The notes under the pieces were generated by a model. The model did not search any database and was not told the origin of the DNA. It was given only the letters and a program-made list of their open reading frames with translations. From Nonomuraea basaltis (GTDB lineage: Bacteria > Actinomycetota > Actinomycetes > Streptosporangiales > Streptosporangiaceae), in the NCBI RefSeq assembly GCF_005893125.1, contig NZ_VCJS01000041.1:1-64000 (forward strand): a stretch of 64,000 nt of DNA, written 5' to 3'. Made by a program: the position numbers and the translations under genes. Below, one piece after another: positions 34,145 through 43,115 of the stretch (its first letter is position 1; the number at the start of each line of letters is the position of its first letter).

Positions 34145-35776
34145 CTAAACCGCCGGCCTCGGTTCGAGTTCGCCGAACCGCCGGAGATAGGCCAGGTAGG
34201 CGGCCTTCTGCCGGGCGGTCTCCGCGTCGTCCCAGTCGAGCTCGGCGGCGCAGACGGCGGCGACCGCGTCCATGGCTCCCTGGCCGAGGTCGGGCTCCAG
34301 GCCGATCATGGTGCGACGGGCGAGCACGTCGGCGAGGCCGGCGGCCTCCTCTTCCCTGATCGCGAAGACGACCTCGCCGGCCCGGAGCGAGGGGGCGAGG
34401 GTCCGGGAGAGTGCCTCGGACGAGGCGATCAGGGCGGCGACCTGGCGGGCTCGGGCGCCGTAGACGCGCGCCAGCCGGCGCGCCTCGGCGGCCGGGAGCC
34501 CGCTCTCCCGCTCGAACGCGCGCCTGAACTCCCCGGGCCCCTCGGGTGGGCTGCCGGGCAGGCCGAGCCCGCGCGTCCGCGACGACGTCTTCCTGCCCAG
34601 CCGCTCGCCCACCTGGTCGACGGCGTGCTCGGCGAGCGTGCGGAACGTGGTCAGCTTGCCGCCGACGACCGAGAGCAGCCCGTCGAGCCGGGGGCGGTGG
34701 TCGTGCAGGATGTGCCTGCGCGTGATGTCTCCGGGGTCGCCGCTCGGCGAGAACGGAAGGGGTCTGACCCCGGTGTAGGTGTACAGGATGCTGTCCTCGC
34801 TCAGGTTCGCGGCGGGGAACAGGCGGTTGGTCTCGGCGAGGATGTAGTCGATCTCCTCCTGGCCGGCCGCGGCCGCGCCGGGGTCGCCCTCGAACCGCTC
34901 GTCCGTGCTGCCGATGAGGTATCTGCCGAGCCAGGGGATCACCATGAGGGGGCGGCCGTCGCTGAGCGCCTCGTAGTACATCGCGCAGTGGGGCGAGCCC
35001 GGGAACGGCTCCACGACGAGGTGCGTGCCCTTGGTGCCGCCGATCAGCCGCTCGTCCGCCAGCGGCGAACCGGTGAGCACGGAGTCGGCCCACGGCCCCG
35101 CCACGTTGACGGTGAAACGCGCCGCGACCTCGTGGACCGTTCCGGTGAGCATGTCGCGGACCGACGCCCCGACGACGCGGCCCCGCTCGACCCGCAGCCG
35201 GGTGGACTCGGCGTGGTTGAGCGTGGTGGCCCCGGCCGCGCGGGCGGCGAGCATGATCTCGACGGAGAGCCGCTCGGCGTACTCCACCTGCGCGTCGTAG
35301 TAGACCGCCGAGCCCTGGAGCCCGTCCGGGGACAGGCCGGGCAGCAGGGCGGCGGTCTTCCGCCGCCCGTAGGTGCGGTGGACCGGCAGAGACTTGTCGA
35401 ACGAGAGCACGTCGTAGAGCACCATCCCCGCGCGCAACGCGAACCGGTGGTGCGAGTTGTTCCGGTAGAACGGGAGCGCGAACCGGAGCGGCGCGACCAG
35501 GTGCGGCGCGCGGCGCAGCAGCCACTCCCGGTCCCGCAGCGACTCGCGGACGAGTCCCACCTCGAGCTTGTCCAGATACTTGAGCCCGCCGTGGATCATG
35601 CGAGACGACCACGACGACGTGCCGCTGCCCCAGTCTCCCTTGTCGATCACGAGCACCGACAGGCCGCGGTCGGCCGCGTCCCACGCTATGCCGAGCCCGT
35701 TGACGCCGCCGCCGATGACGAGCAGGTCGAAATCGAGCTGAAGACGCTGGAGGGAGCGGTTCCGGTAGCTGCTCAT
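34145..35776 (-). CDS. GlpD-like FAD-dependent polyol-phosphate dehydrogenase (first copy)
   Basis: 543 residues, first gene of the leftward operon, preceded by a CAGGA ribosome site. Dinucleotide fold LLVIGGGVNGLGIAWDAADR, the GlpD signature SRMIHGGLKYLDKLEVGLVR, substrate and FAD loops NVAGPWADSV and IGSTDERFEGDP, then GGKLTTFRTLAEHAVDQ and a C-terminal DAO_C domain. Members oxidise sn-glycerol 3-phosphate or related polyol phosphates at the membrane and pass electrons to quinone. In Brucella EryB has this fold and acts on erythritol phosphate. It is followed directly by its presumed kinase. Confidence 0.9.
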   Translation of the reverse strand: MSSYRNRSLQRLQLDFDLLVIGGGVNGLGIAWDAADRGLSVLVIDKGDWGSGTSSWSSRMIHGGLKYLDKLEVGLVRESLRDREWLLRRAPHLVAPLRFALPFYRNNSHHRFALRAGMVLYDVLSFDKSLPVHRTYGRRKTAALLPGLSPDGLQGSAVYYDAQVEYAERLSVEIMLAARAAGATTLNHAESTRLRVERGRVVGASVRDMLTGTVHEVAARFTVNVAGPWADSVLTGSPLADERLIGGTKGTHLVVEPFPGSPHCAMYYEALSDGRPLMVIPWLGRYLIGSTDERFEGDPGAAAAGQEEIDYILAETNRLFPAANLSEDSILYTYTGVRPLPFSPSGDPGDITRRHILHDHRPRLDGLLSVVGGKLTTFRTLAEHAVDQVGERLGRKTSSRTRGLGLPGSPPEGPGEFRRAFERESGLPAAEARRLARVYGARARQVAALIASSEALSRTLAPSLRAGEVVFAIREEEAAGLADVLARRTMIGLEPDLGQGAMDAVAAVCAAELDWDDAETARQKAAYLAYLRRFGELEPRPAV

Positions 35777-35793
35777 CGCGTTCCTGAGTGATC

Positions 35794-35813
35794 ATCTCAT
35801 GTTTAGATGAGAT
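35794..35813. promoter_or_regulatory. inverted repeat at the leftward glpD-like promoter
   Basis: Perfect repeat ATCTCAT-(6)-ATGAGAT, 18 bases upstream of the leftward start codon. On the minus strand TTGCCG and TAACAC, 16 bases apart, lie just upstream and could be the -35/-10, which would put the repeat at or just after the transcription start. Candidate operator. Confidence 0.45.
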
Positions 35814-35921
35814 CTACGGTGTTATTTCTAACGTGAACTACGGCAACGCTATCGTGACCTGCGTGATTAATCTAGACAGTAGTGGGATGGGTCACAGATA
35901 CTGAATACCCGTCGGCGTACC

Positions 35922-35963
35922 TAACAGAAGAACCTTGAAAGATAACGGAATCTTCTGTTACGT
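35922..35963 (+). promoter_or_regulatory. forward promoter of the polyol operon with overlapping 10-bp operator
   Basis: TTGAAA at 35935-35940 and TTACGT at 35958-35963 are spaced 17 bases apart, a good SigA-type promoter. A perfect inverted repeat, TAACAGAAGA (35922-35931) and TCTTCTGTTA (35951-35960), has one arm just upstream of the -35 and the other in the spacer running into the -10. A protein bound here would block RNA polymerase. The two DeoR-family proteins of the locus are the obvious candidates. Confidence 0.65.
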
Positions 35964-36047
35964 TCCCGTGAACACGTGATAAGTCCGCGCATCTCGCCGC
36001 CGGACCCCCGTTGCCAGCCGGTCGCTGGAAAGGAGCCCCCGAGTCCG

Positions 36048-36704
36048 ATGAGCACCGCAGCCGCCGCCGACCCGCCCCGCATGCTCACGCGCCTCGTCTG
36101 GCCCGTCGTGATCGTCGCCCTCCTGGTCGCCATGGGCCTGGACACCAGGTTCCTGTCCAGAGAAGAGGTCACCGCGCTCAACCCCGCGGAGTTCAGCGCC
36201 AAGGACTTCGCCGCCGCCGAATACCCCAAGATCGTGGGGGCCATCGAGGCGAAGGCCGTGGATCTCAAGGAGGTCGCCACCGCGGTCGTCGCCGACCCCT
36301 CGGCCGCCGGCCAGAAGTACGGCAACGTCGCGGGCACCGACAAGTACGCGGTCCCGGTGCGCTTCACCGGCAAGGTCGCCGAGACCGACGCGGGCCTGCT
36401 CACCATCGACGTGGCGGGACTGCCCAAAGGCAGCGTGGTCCGCGTCGCCATCGGCCAGGCCGCCAACGGCACCGCTCTGCGCGACGCCCCCGGCACCCTC
36501 AAGTTCAAGGACTTCCAGAACCAGACCGACTACCAGCAGGTGGCCAACGAACTGAAGGCCAGGATGCTCGCGGAGGTCGCCCGCAAGGCCGGCGCCGCCG
36601 CGGTGCGCGGCGCGAACGTGTCGGTGGCCGGCGTCTACGTCACCAACACCGGCCCGGACGACAGCTACCTCGTCACGCCGGTCAAGGTCGAGGTGGCGGG
36701 CTGA
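36048..36704 (+). CDS. DUF2291-family periplasmic protein
   Basis: 218 residues. GAAAGGAG lies 12 bases before ATG 36048. One N-terminal TM or uncleaved signal segment (LVWPVVIVALLVAMGLDTRF), then a soluble domain containing GQKYGNVAGTDKYAVPVRFT, TIDVAGLPKGSVVRVAIGQA and FQNQTDYQQVANELKARM. This pattern fits DUF2291 proteins, which are often encoded next to ribose-type ABC importers but have no assigned reaction. It leads the forward operon and overlaps the ATPase gene by one base, so it is probably an accessory of the importer. Confidence 0.75.
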   Translation: MSTAAAADPPRMLTRLVWPVVIVALLVAMGLDTRFLSREEVTALNPAEFSAKDFAAAEYPKIVGAIEAKAVDLKEVATAVVADPSAAGQKYGNVAGTDKYAVPVRFTGKVAETDAGLLTIDVAGLPKGSVVRVAIGQAANGTALRDAPGTLKFKDFQNQTDYQQVANELKARMLAEVARKAGAAAVRGANVSVAGVYVTNTGPDDSYLVTPVKVEVAG

Positions 36705-38287
36705 TGTCCCGGGAAGCCGCGAGTCCCGCCCGGTCCGGCGTCGTCCTGCGGGCGATCGACATCACCAAGCACTACGGCGCGACGCAGGCCCTCAAGGGCG
36801 TCAACTTCGAGGTCCACCGGGGCAAGGTCACCGTCCTGTTCGGCGAGAACGGGGCCGGCAAGTCGACGCTGATGAAGATCATCGCCGGCGTCGAGTCCCC
36901 GACCTCCGGACACCTCGAGCTCGATGGGAAGCCGATCGAGCTGCACTCGCCCAACCAGGCGGCCGAGCATGGGATCTCGATCATCCACCAGGAGCTCAAC
37001 CTCTGCCCGAACATGAGCGTGCGCGACAACATCTTCATCGGCCGCGAGCGCACCAGGATGTTCGGCACGGTGGACTACCGCGCTGAGAGCAAGGTCGTGC
37101 AGCGGCTCATGGAGCGGCTCGAGGAGGACATCGACCCGAACACCCTCGTCGCCGACCTCCGCATCGGGCAGCAGCAGATCGTCGAGATCGCCCGCGCCCT
37201 GGCGCTGGACGCCCGCATCCTGATCATGGACGAGCCCACCTCGGCGCTCAGCGCCCCGGAGGTCGAGGTCCTCTTCAAGGTCATCAAGGACCTCACCGCC
37301 AACGGGGTCGCGATCGTGTACATCTCCCATCATCTGGAGGAGGCGATCGAGATCTCCGACCACGCGGTCGTGTTCCGCGACGGCGAGCTGGTGGCAACCG
37401 CGGAGGCGGCCGGCATCGACCTGTCCTGGGTTGTCGGCAAGATGGTCGGACGGGCCGCCGAGTACGACTTCCGCGACGCGGAGCGCGACCCCGGCGACGT
37501 CGCGCTGAGCATCCGCAACCTCAAGGTCGTCGATGCCGCGGGGGAAGGCCGCCTCGCGGTCAACGACGTCTCGCTCGACGTCAGGTACGGCGAGATCGTC
37601 TGCCTGTACGGGCTCATGGGCGCCGGCCGGACCGAGCTGGTCGAGGCGCTGGCCGGCCGCGGCTCGATCGCCTCCGGCCGGGTGGAGATCGGCGGCAGGA
37701 ACCTCGCGGGCACGTCCATCGCGGAGCGGATCGCGCTCGGCATCGGTCTCGTCCCCGAGGACCGGCAGCGTGACGGGCTGGTCCAGTCGATGTCCGTCGG
37801 CCAGAACCTGTCCCTGTCGAGCCTGCTGGAGATGACGAGGTCGTTCGCCGTCTCCCGCCTGATCTCCCGCAGGCGTGAGACCGGCCGGGTCCAGGAGGGG
37901 ATCTCCGAGGTCCGGGTGAAGACCACCGGCCCCGGCGCGCCGATCACGTCGCTGAGCGGCGGGAACCAGCAGAAAGTGGTGATCGGCAAGGTGCTGCTCA
38001 CCAGCCCGAAGGTGCTCCTTCTCGACGAGCCGACCCGCGGCATCGACGTAGGGGCCAAGGGCGAGATCTTCTCACTGCTCTTCCGCGAGGCGCGGAAGGG
38101 GCTCGCGGTCCTCTACGTGACCAGTGAGATCGGCGAGGCCATCACGGCATCGCACCGCATCGTCGTCATGTCCAAGGGCCGCGTCGTCCGGGAGTTCGAC
38201 CCGCGCACGGCCTCACGCGAAGAGATCATGGCCGCCTCCGGGGAGTCCGAGGTCGGCATCCACCCGATGGGAACCGCCAGTGAGTGA
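36704..38287 (+). CDS. RbsA/MglA-type sugar ABC transporter ATPase (two domains)
   Basis: 527 residues from ATG 36704 (TGATG overlap). Two ABC domains in one chain. Domain 1: Walker A FGENGAGKSTLMK, signature VADLRIGQQQIVEIARAL, Walker B RILIMDEPTSALS. Domain 2 has the usual degenerate Walker A LYGLMGAGRTELVEAL, signature SLSGGNQQKVVIGKVL, and LLLDEPTRGIDVGAKGEI. This architecture energises importers of pentoses, galactose, polyols or autoinducer-2. It belongs with the permease and binding protein downstream. Confidence 0.95.
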   Translation: MSREAASPARSGVVLRAIDITKHYGATQALKGVNFEVHRGKVTVLFGENGAGKSTLMKIIAGVESPTSGHLELDGKPIELHSPNQAAEHGISIIHQELNLCPNMSVRDNIFIGRERTRMFGTVDYRAESKVVQRLMERLEEDIDPNTLVADLRIGQQQIVEIARALALDARILIMDEPTSALSAPEVEVLFKVIKDLTANGVAIVYISHHLEEAIEISDHAVVFRDGELVATAEAAGIDLSWVVGKMVGRAAEYDFRDAERDPGDVALSIRNLKVVDAAGEGRLAVNDVSLDVRYGEIVCLYGLMGAGRTELVEALAGRGSIASGRVEIGGRNLAGTSIAERIALGIGLVPEDRQRDGLVQSMSVGQNLSLSSLLEMTRSFAVSRLISRRRETGRVQEGISEVRVKTTGPGAPITSLSGGNQQKVVIGKVLLTSPKVLLLDEPTRGIDVGAKGEIFSLLFREARKGLAVLYVTSEIGEAITASHRIVVMSKGRVVREFDPRTASREEIMAASGESEVGIHPMGTASE

Positions 38288-39386
38288 GCTGAGCCAGCCC
38301 GCCGTCAAGGCGACGGCGCCGCGCCTCCTCCGCAAGATCAACACCAGAGCCCTGATGATCGAAGGACGCGCGCTGCTCGCGCTTCTCCTCATCGTGGTCG
38401 TCTTCTCGCTGCTGTCCCCCAACTTCCTCAGCACCGACAACCTCATCGTCATGACCCGGCACGTCGCGATGAACGCCATCCTGGCGATCGGGATGCTGCT
38501 GGTGATCCTCAACGGCGGCATCGACCTGTCGGTCGGCTCGATCGTCGGCCTGTCCGGCGTCGTCGCCGGCCTGCTGATCGAAGGACTCGAGATCAACGGC
38601 CTCGACCTCTTCCTCTACCCCGCCGCCTGGGTGGTGATCGTCGTCTCCCTCGGCGTCGGCACCCTCGCCGGATGGGTGAACGGGGTGGTGGTGGCCAGAC
38701 TCAACGTCGCCCCGTTCATCGCGACGCTCGGCATGCTCTACGTCGCCCGGGGCATCGCGCTGCTGATCACGAACGGCACCCCGTTCTCCAAGCTCGGCGG
38801 GGAGGCGACGCTGGGCAACACCGGCTTCCTCACCTTCCTCAAGAGCGCGCCGCTCGGGCTGCCCATGCCGGTCTGGGCGATGGTCCTCTTCGCCGCGGTG
38901 TTCGCGGTGGTGCTCAGCAAGAGCCCGTTCGGCCGATGGCTCTACGCCACCGGCGGGAACGAGCGCGCGGCCGAGCTGTCCGGCGTGCCGGTCAAGAAGG
39001 TGAAGACCCGCATCTACGTCCTCTCCGGTCTGTGCGCGGCGGCGGTCGGCCTGCTCCTGACGGCGGACCTGTCCTCGGCCACCCCGGCGGCCGGTGAGTT
39101 CTTCGAGCTCAACGCCATCGCCGCCGTGGTGATCGGCGGCGCCGCGCTCTCGGGCGGCCGCGGCACGATCCGCGGCACCCTCATCGGCGCCTTCGTCATC
39201 GGCTTCCTCGTGGACGGCCTCGTCCTCGTGGGGGTCTCCCAGTTCTGGCAGCAGATCATCAAGGGCGCCGTGATCATCATCGCCGTCGCGCTGGACCAGC
39301 TCCAGCAGACCCTCCAGAAGCGCCGGTCCGCGAAGGCCGCGCTGACACCCCCCAAGCCGTCGGAGCACGTGCCGGCCTCGGTGTGA
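38280..39386 (+). CDS. RbsC-type sugar ABC transporter permease
   Basis: 368 residues from GTG 38280, overlapping the ATPase gene by 8 bases. About ten TM helices. Family features: AILAIGMLLVILNGGIDLSV followed by GSIVGLSGVVAG, VARLNVAPFIATLGMLYVAR, YATGGNERAAELSGVPVKKV and VVIGGAALSGGRGTIRGTLI. The N-terminal cytoplasmic part is longer than in RbsC. It is the membrane part of the polyol importer. Confidence 0.93.
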   Translation: MSELSQPAVKATAPRLLRKINTRALMIEGRALLALLLIVVVFSLLSPNFLSTDNLIVMTRHVAMNAILAIGMLLVILNGGIDLSVGSIVGLSGVVAGLLIEGLEINGLDLFLYPAAWVVIVVSLGVGTLAGWVNGVVVARLNVAPFIATLGMLYVARGIALLITNGTPFSKLGGEATLGNTGFLTFLKSAPLGLPMPVWAMVLFAAVFAVVLSKSPFGRWLYATGGNERAAELSGVPVKKVKTRIYVLSGLCAAAVGLLLTADLSSATPAAGEFFELNAIAAVVIGGAALSGGRGTIRGTLIGAFVIGFLVDGLVLVGVSQFWQQIIKGAVIIIAVALDQLQQTLQKRRSAKAALTPPKPSEHVPASV

Positions 39387-39450
39387 CCCGACGTACCCGG
39401 ACGGCCCGCCGTTGGCCGTCTGCACTACCAGTGTTCGCGAAAGGCTCCAC

Positions 39451-40458
39451 ATGTTCCGAAAGATCGCCACTATCGCAGCGACAGGCGTGATGGCACTCGG
39501 CCTCGCCTCCTGCGGCTCGTCAGGCTCCGACTCCACCACGAGCGCCGCCCCGAGCGCGGCTCCCGCCTCGGCCGGCGGCACCCAGGGCGGGACCATCGCC
39601 GTCATCACGGTGGACCTGGCCAACTCGTACTGGCAGGCGGAGGCGAACACCGCCAAGGCCGAGATCGAGAAGGCCGGCTTCCAGGCCACGGTCAACGCCC
39701 ACGGCGCCGACCCCGACAAGCAGAACCAGCTGATCGACACCGCGATCAGCAACAAGGTCAAGGCCATCATTCTCGACCCGGCGGGCGCCGACGAATCCGT
39801 TGCCGCCGTGCAGAAGGCGACCGACGCCGGCATCCCGGTGCTCCTGGTGAACGCCGAGATCGCCAAGCAGGGCGTCGCCAAGTCGCAGATCATCTCCAAC
39901 AACGCCCAGGGCGCCACGATCGGCGCCGAAGCCTGGGTGAAGTCGATGGACGGCAAGGGCACGTACGTCGAGCTGTTCGGCAACCCGACCGACAACAACG
40001 CCCAGGTGCGCTCCGACGGCTACGCCGCCGTCATCTCCGCCTACCCCGACCTCAAGAAGGTCGGCCAGGAGACGGCGAACTGGGACCGCGTCCAGGGCAA
40101 GGAGAAGATGGAGGGCCTCCTGGCCGCCCACCCCGACATCGACGGCATCATCGCCGGCAACGACGAGATGGCCCTCGGCGCGATCGAGGCGCTCACCGAC
40201 GCCAAGAAGATCGATAAGGTGAAGGTGCTCGGTTTCGACGGGAACGCCGACGCGGTCGAGGCGGTGCGCGCCGGGACCATGGTGGCCACGGTGCTCCAGC
40301 CGATCGTCCAGGGCACGACGAACGCCGTCGCCCAGGCCGTCGAATACCTCAAGAGCGGCAAGACCGGTGTCGCCGACGAGAAGCAGAGCATCGACTGCGT
40401 GCTCATCACCAAGGAGAACGCCGACAAGTACAAGGCGCCGTTCGTCATGGACAAGTGA
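39451..40458 (+). CDS. sugar ABC transporter substrate-binding lipoprotein (RbsB type)
   Basis: 335 residues from ATG 39451, with GAAAGG upstream. Lipobox LASC, Ser/Ala-rich linker, then a periplasmic-binding-protein type-1 domain: IAVITVDLANSYWQAEANTA, DKQNQLIDTAISNKVKAIIL, GIIAGNDEMALGAIEAL and VKVLGFDGNADAVEAVRAG. The ligand site residues (Asn, Trp, Asp, Arg in SDGYAAV region) fit a small polar sugar or polyol. Unusually it comes after the ATPase and permease, followed by a strong hairpin. Confidence 0.93.
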   Translation: MFRKIATIAATGVMALGLASCGSSGSDSTTSAAPSAAPASAGGTQGGTIAVITVDLANSYWQAEANTAKAEIEKAGFQATVNAHGADPDKQNQLIDTAISNKVKAIILDPAGADESVAAVQKATDAGIPVLLVNAEIAKQGVAKSQIISNNAQGATIGAEAWVKSMDGKGTYVELFGNPTDNNAQVRSDGYAAVISAYPDLKKVGQETANWDRVQGKEKMEGLLAAHPDIDGIIAGNDEMALGAIEALTDAKKIDKVKVLGFDGNADAVEAVRAGTMVATVLQPIVQGTTNAVAQAVEYLKSGKTGVADEKQSIDCVLITKENADKYKAPFVMDK

Positions 40459-40473
40459 GCGCCATCCCAAGCT

Positions 40474-40528
40474 GGGGTGGGCGCTGACCTGCCAGGTGCC
40501 GTCGCTCGCGACGGCCGGCGCCCACCCC
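40474..40528 (+). terminator. intra-operon hairpin after the binding-protein gene
   Basis: GGGGTGGGCGC (40474-40484) pairs with GCGCCCACCCC (40518-40528), and a smaller CGTCGC/GCGACG hairpin sits inside. No T-run follows, so it probably stabilises the upstream message or gives partial termination, keeping binding-protein levels higher than those of the enzymes downstream. Confidence 0.5.
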
Positions 40529-40593
40529 CCGGCACCCCTGAAGAGTCCCGAGTCCAGCGTCCCTGCCATCTGCCAGAAAGGGCCCGATAGCGA

Positions 40594-42312
40594 ATGCCGA
40601 ACGGCCAGCTCAGCCCGGCGAGCCGCGTGGAAGCGCTGGAGCGGCTCGCCCGTACGGAATACGACGTCCTCGTCATCGGCGGCGGCGTCACCGGAGCCGG
40701 GGCCGCACTGGACGCGGCCACCCGCGGGCTGGCCGTCGCCCTCGTCGAAATGCGCGACTACGCGGCCGGCACGTCCAGCCGGTCGGGCAAGCTCATCCAC
40801 GGAGGTCTGCGCTATCTCGAGCGGTTCGACTTCGGCCTCGTCCGCGAGTCGCTGCGCGAGCGCAGGCTGCTGCTGAAGGAGCTCGCGCCGCACCTCGTCA
40901 AGCCCATCCGCTTCCTCTATCCGCTGCGCCGGCGGCTCTGGGAGCGCGCCTACGTGGGCGCCGGCCTGCTGCTCTACGACACCCTCGGCGGCGCCGGCGC
41001 GGTTCCCCGCCACCGCCACCTGTCCCTCGGCGCGGTGCGCCGGCTCGCACCCGGCGTCGAGCAGCGCGGGCTGGTCGGCGCGATCACGTTCTACGACACC
41101 CAGGTCGACGACTCGCGCCACACCCTGGAACTCGTGCGCACCGCGGCGGCTCACGGCGCGGAGGTCGCCTCCGCGGTCAAGGTCGTCGGGCTGGAAACCT
41201 CCGGCGGCGCCGTCCGCGGCGCGCAGGTGCAGGACCTGGAGAGCGGAGAGACGTTCACCATCCGCGCCAGGCACGTGGTCAACGCCACCGGCGTCTGGAC
41301 GGACGGACTGAGCAGCCTCGCGGGAGGCAGGCAGGGCTTCAGCGTGAAAGCGTCCAAAGGCGTCCACATCATGGTGCCGCGGGAGCGGATCCGGAGCGAG
41401 GTCTCGCTCTTCGTCCGCGCCGAGGACAGCGTCCTGTTCGTACGGAGCTGGGGCCGCCACTGGCTGATCGGCACCACGGACACGGCCTGGACGGCTGGGC
41501 TCGACCATCCGGCCGCGACCTCGACCGACATCGACTACCTGCTGCGCAACGTGAACGCCGCGCTGGAGACCGAGCTCACCCGGGACGACATCGACGGGGT
41601 CTTCGCCGGGCTCCGCCCGCTCATCCGCGGCCCGGCGACGACGGGGGCCGGCACGACCAGCCGGCTCAGCCGGGAGCACGCGGTGGAGACGCCCGTCCCC
41701 GGGTTCACCACGGTCGCGGGCGGCAAGTACACCACCTACCGGATCATGGCCAAAGACACGATCGACGAGGCGGTGAAGGGACTCGGCCGCGCGGCGCCCC
41801 CGTCGCGCACCCAGAGCGTCCCCCTGATCGGCGCCGTCGGCTACGCCGAGGCCAGGGCGCGCACGGCCGCGTCCGGCGTGCTCACCCCGGACCAGGCCGA
41901 GCACCTCCTCGGCCGTTACGGCTCGTTGACCGAGGACCTGATCGCCATGATCGCCGAGCGCCCGGAGCTCGGGCGGCCCATCGACGGCGCGCCGGACTAC
42001 CTGCTAGCCGAGGCGGTGTACGCCGTCACGCACGAAGGCGCGCTCCACCTCGACGACGTGCTGACCCGGCGTACCCACATCGCGATCGAGACGCGCGACC
42101 GCGGCGCCGCCGCCGCGCGCGCGATCGCCCCGCTGATCGGCGCGGAGCTCGGGTGGGACGCCGAGCGCGGGCGGAAGGAGCTCGACTTCTACCTCGCCAG
42201 GATCGAGGCGGAACTGGCCGCCCAGCGCCTTCCCGACGACGCGTCCGCGGTGGCGGCCCGCGACGCCGCTAGGGACGTCCGGCTCCGAGTCGCGGACGGC
42301 GAGCGGCTGTGA
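40594..42312 (+). CDS. GlpD-like FAD-dependent polyol-phosphate dehydrogenase (second copy)
   Basis: 572 residues. FAD fold VLVIGGGVTGAGAALDAATR, GlpD motif SRSGKLIHGGLRYLERFDFG, loops NATGVWTDGLSSLA and IGTTDTAWTAGLDHP, GGKYTTYRIMAKDTIDEAV, and a C-terminal helical domain. It is closer to classical GlpD than the first copy (KLIHGGLRYLE instead of RMIHGGLKYLD), so the two probably oxidise different polyol phosphates or enantiomers. The gene follows a 135-base gap with the hairpin and is coupled to the deoR gene by GTGA. Confidence 0.9.
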   Translation: MPNGQLSPASRVEALERLARTEYDVLVIGGGVTGAGAALDAATRGLAVALVEMRDYAAGTSSRSGKLIHGGLRYLERFDFGLVRESLRERRLLLKELAPHLVKPIRFLYPLRRRLWERAYVGAGLLLYDTLGGAGAVPRHRHLSLGAVRRLAPGVEQRGLVGAITFYDTQVDDSRHTLELVRTAAAHGAEVASAVKVVGLETSGGAVRGAQVQDLESGETFTIRARHVVNATGVWTDGLSSLAGGRQGFSVKASKGVHIMVPRERIRSEVSLFVRAEDSVLFVRSWGRHWLIGTTDTAWTAGLDHPAATSTDIDYLLRNVNAALETELTRDDIDGVFAGLRPLIRGPATTGAGTTSRLSREHAVETPVPGFTTVAGGKYTTYRIMAKDTIDEAVKGLGRAAPPSRTQSVPLIGAVGYAEARARTAASGVLTPDQAEHLLGRYGSLTEDLIAMIAERPELGRPIDGAPDYLLAEAVYAVTHEGALHLDDVLTRRTHIAIETRDRGAAAARAIAPLIGAELGWDAERGRKELDFYLARIEAELAAQRLPDDASAVAARDAARDVRLRVADGERL

Positions 42313-43115
42313 CGAATTCCCAGAGTGCCCCCGACGTCGAAAGAGTGCCCGTGCGGAAGAACAAGGCTCGTCAGAGCCAGATCGCCGACCTCATCCTGGA
42401 GCAGGGGTCGCTGACGGCGCAGGAGCTCGCGGAGATGTTCGGCGTCAGCGTCATGACGATCCACCGCGACCTCGACGAGCTCGAGCGGCAGGGCGTCCTG
42501 CGCAAGGCCCGCGGCGGCGCGACCGCCCAGCCGAGCGGGGTCTTCGAGGCCCGCGTGGCGTTCCGGCACGCGGCGGCCGTCGACCAGAAGCGCCGGATCG
42601 CCCAGGCGGCGCTGCGCCACGTCGAACCCGGCATGTCCGTGATGCTCGACGACTCGACGACCGTCCTGCACATGGTCCCCGGCCTCGCCGAGCTCGCGCC
42701 GCTGCACGTCGCCACGAACTTCCTCGCCGCGCTCAGGGAGCTGACCGCCCTGCCGGACATCCGCGTCATCGGGATCGGCGGCGACTACGACCCGCTGCAC
42801 GACTCCTTCCAGGGCATGCACGCCATCGAGACCATCAAGGCCATCCACGCCGACGTGCTGTTCATGTCCACCTCCGCCGTCGCGGCCGGCCACGCCTACC
42901 ACCAGGAGGAGCGCATCGTGGCGTTCAAGCGCGCGATGATCGAGTCCGCCTCCGCACGCTACCTGCTGGTGGACAGCAGCAAGCTGGACAGAACCGCGCT
43001 GCACCGGCTGACCTCCCTGCCCGTCTTCGACCTGGTGATCACCGACTCCGAGGCGAGCCCACAGGCGCTCGGCGCCCTCGAGGCGGCCGGAGCGACCGTG
43101 GAGGTGGCCTCATGA
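42309..43115 (+). CDS. DeoR/GlpR-family transcriptional regulator (second copy)
   Basis: 268 residues from GTG 42309. HTH: SQIADLILEQGSLTAQELAE, FGVSVMTIHRDLDELERQGV. Sensor domain: VMLDDSTTVLHMVPGL, HVATNFLAALRELTAL, VLFMSTSAVAAGHAYHQEER and LLVDSSKLDRTALHRL. Clearly paralogous to the regulator at 31023-31829 and of the same length; each sits in one of the two divergent operons. Two related repressors over one shared control region suggest cross-regulation or two inducers. Confidence 0.93.
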   Translation: MTNSQSAPDVERVPVRKNKARQSQIADLILEQGSLTAQELAEMFGVSVMTIHRDLDELERQGVLRKARGGATAQPSGVFEARVAFRHAAAVDQKRRIAQAALRHVEPGMSVMLDDSTTVLHMVPGLAELAPLHVATNFLAALRELTALPDIRVIGIGGDYDPLHDSFQGMHAIETIKAIHADVLFMSTSAVAAGHAYHQEERIVAFKRAMIESASARYLLVDSSKLDRTALHRLTSLPVFDLVITDSEASPQALGALEAAGATVEVAS

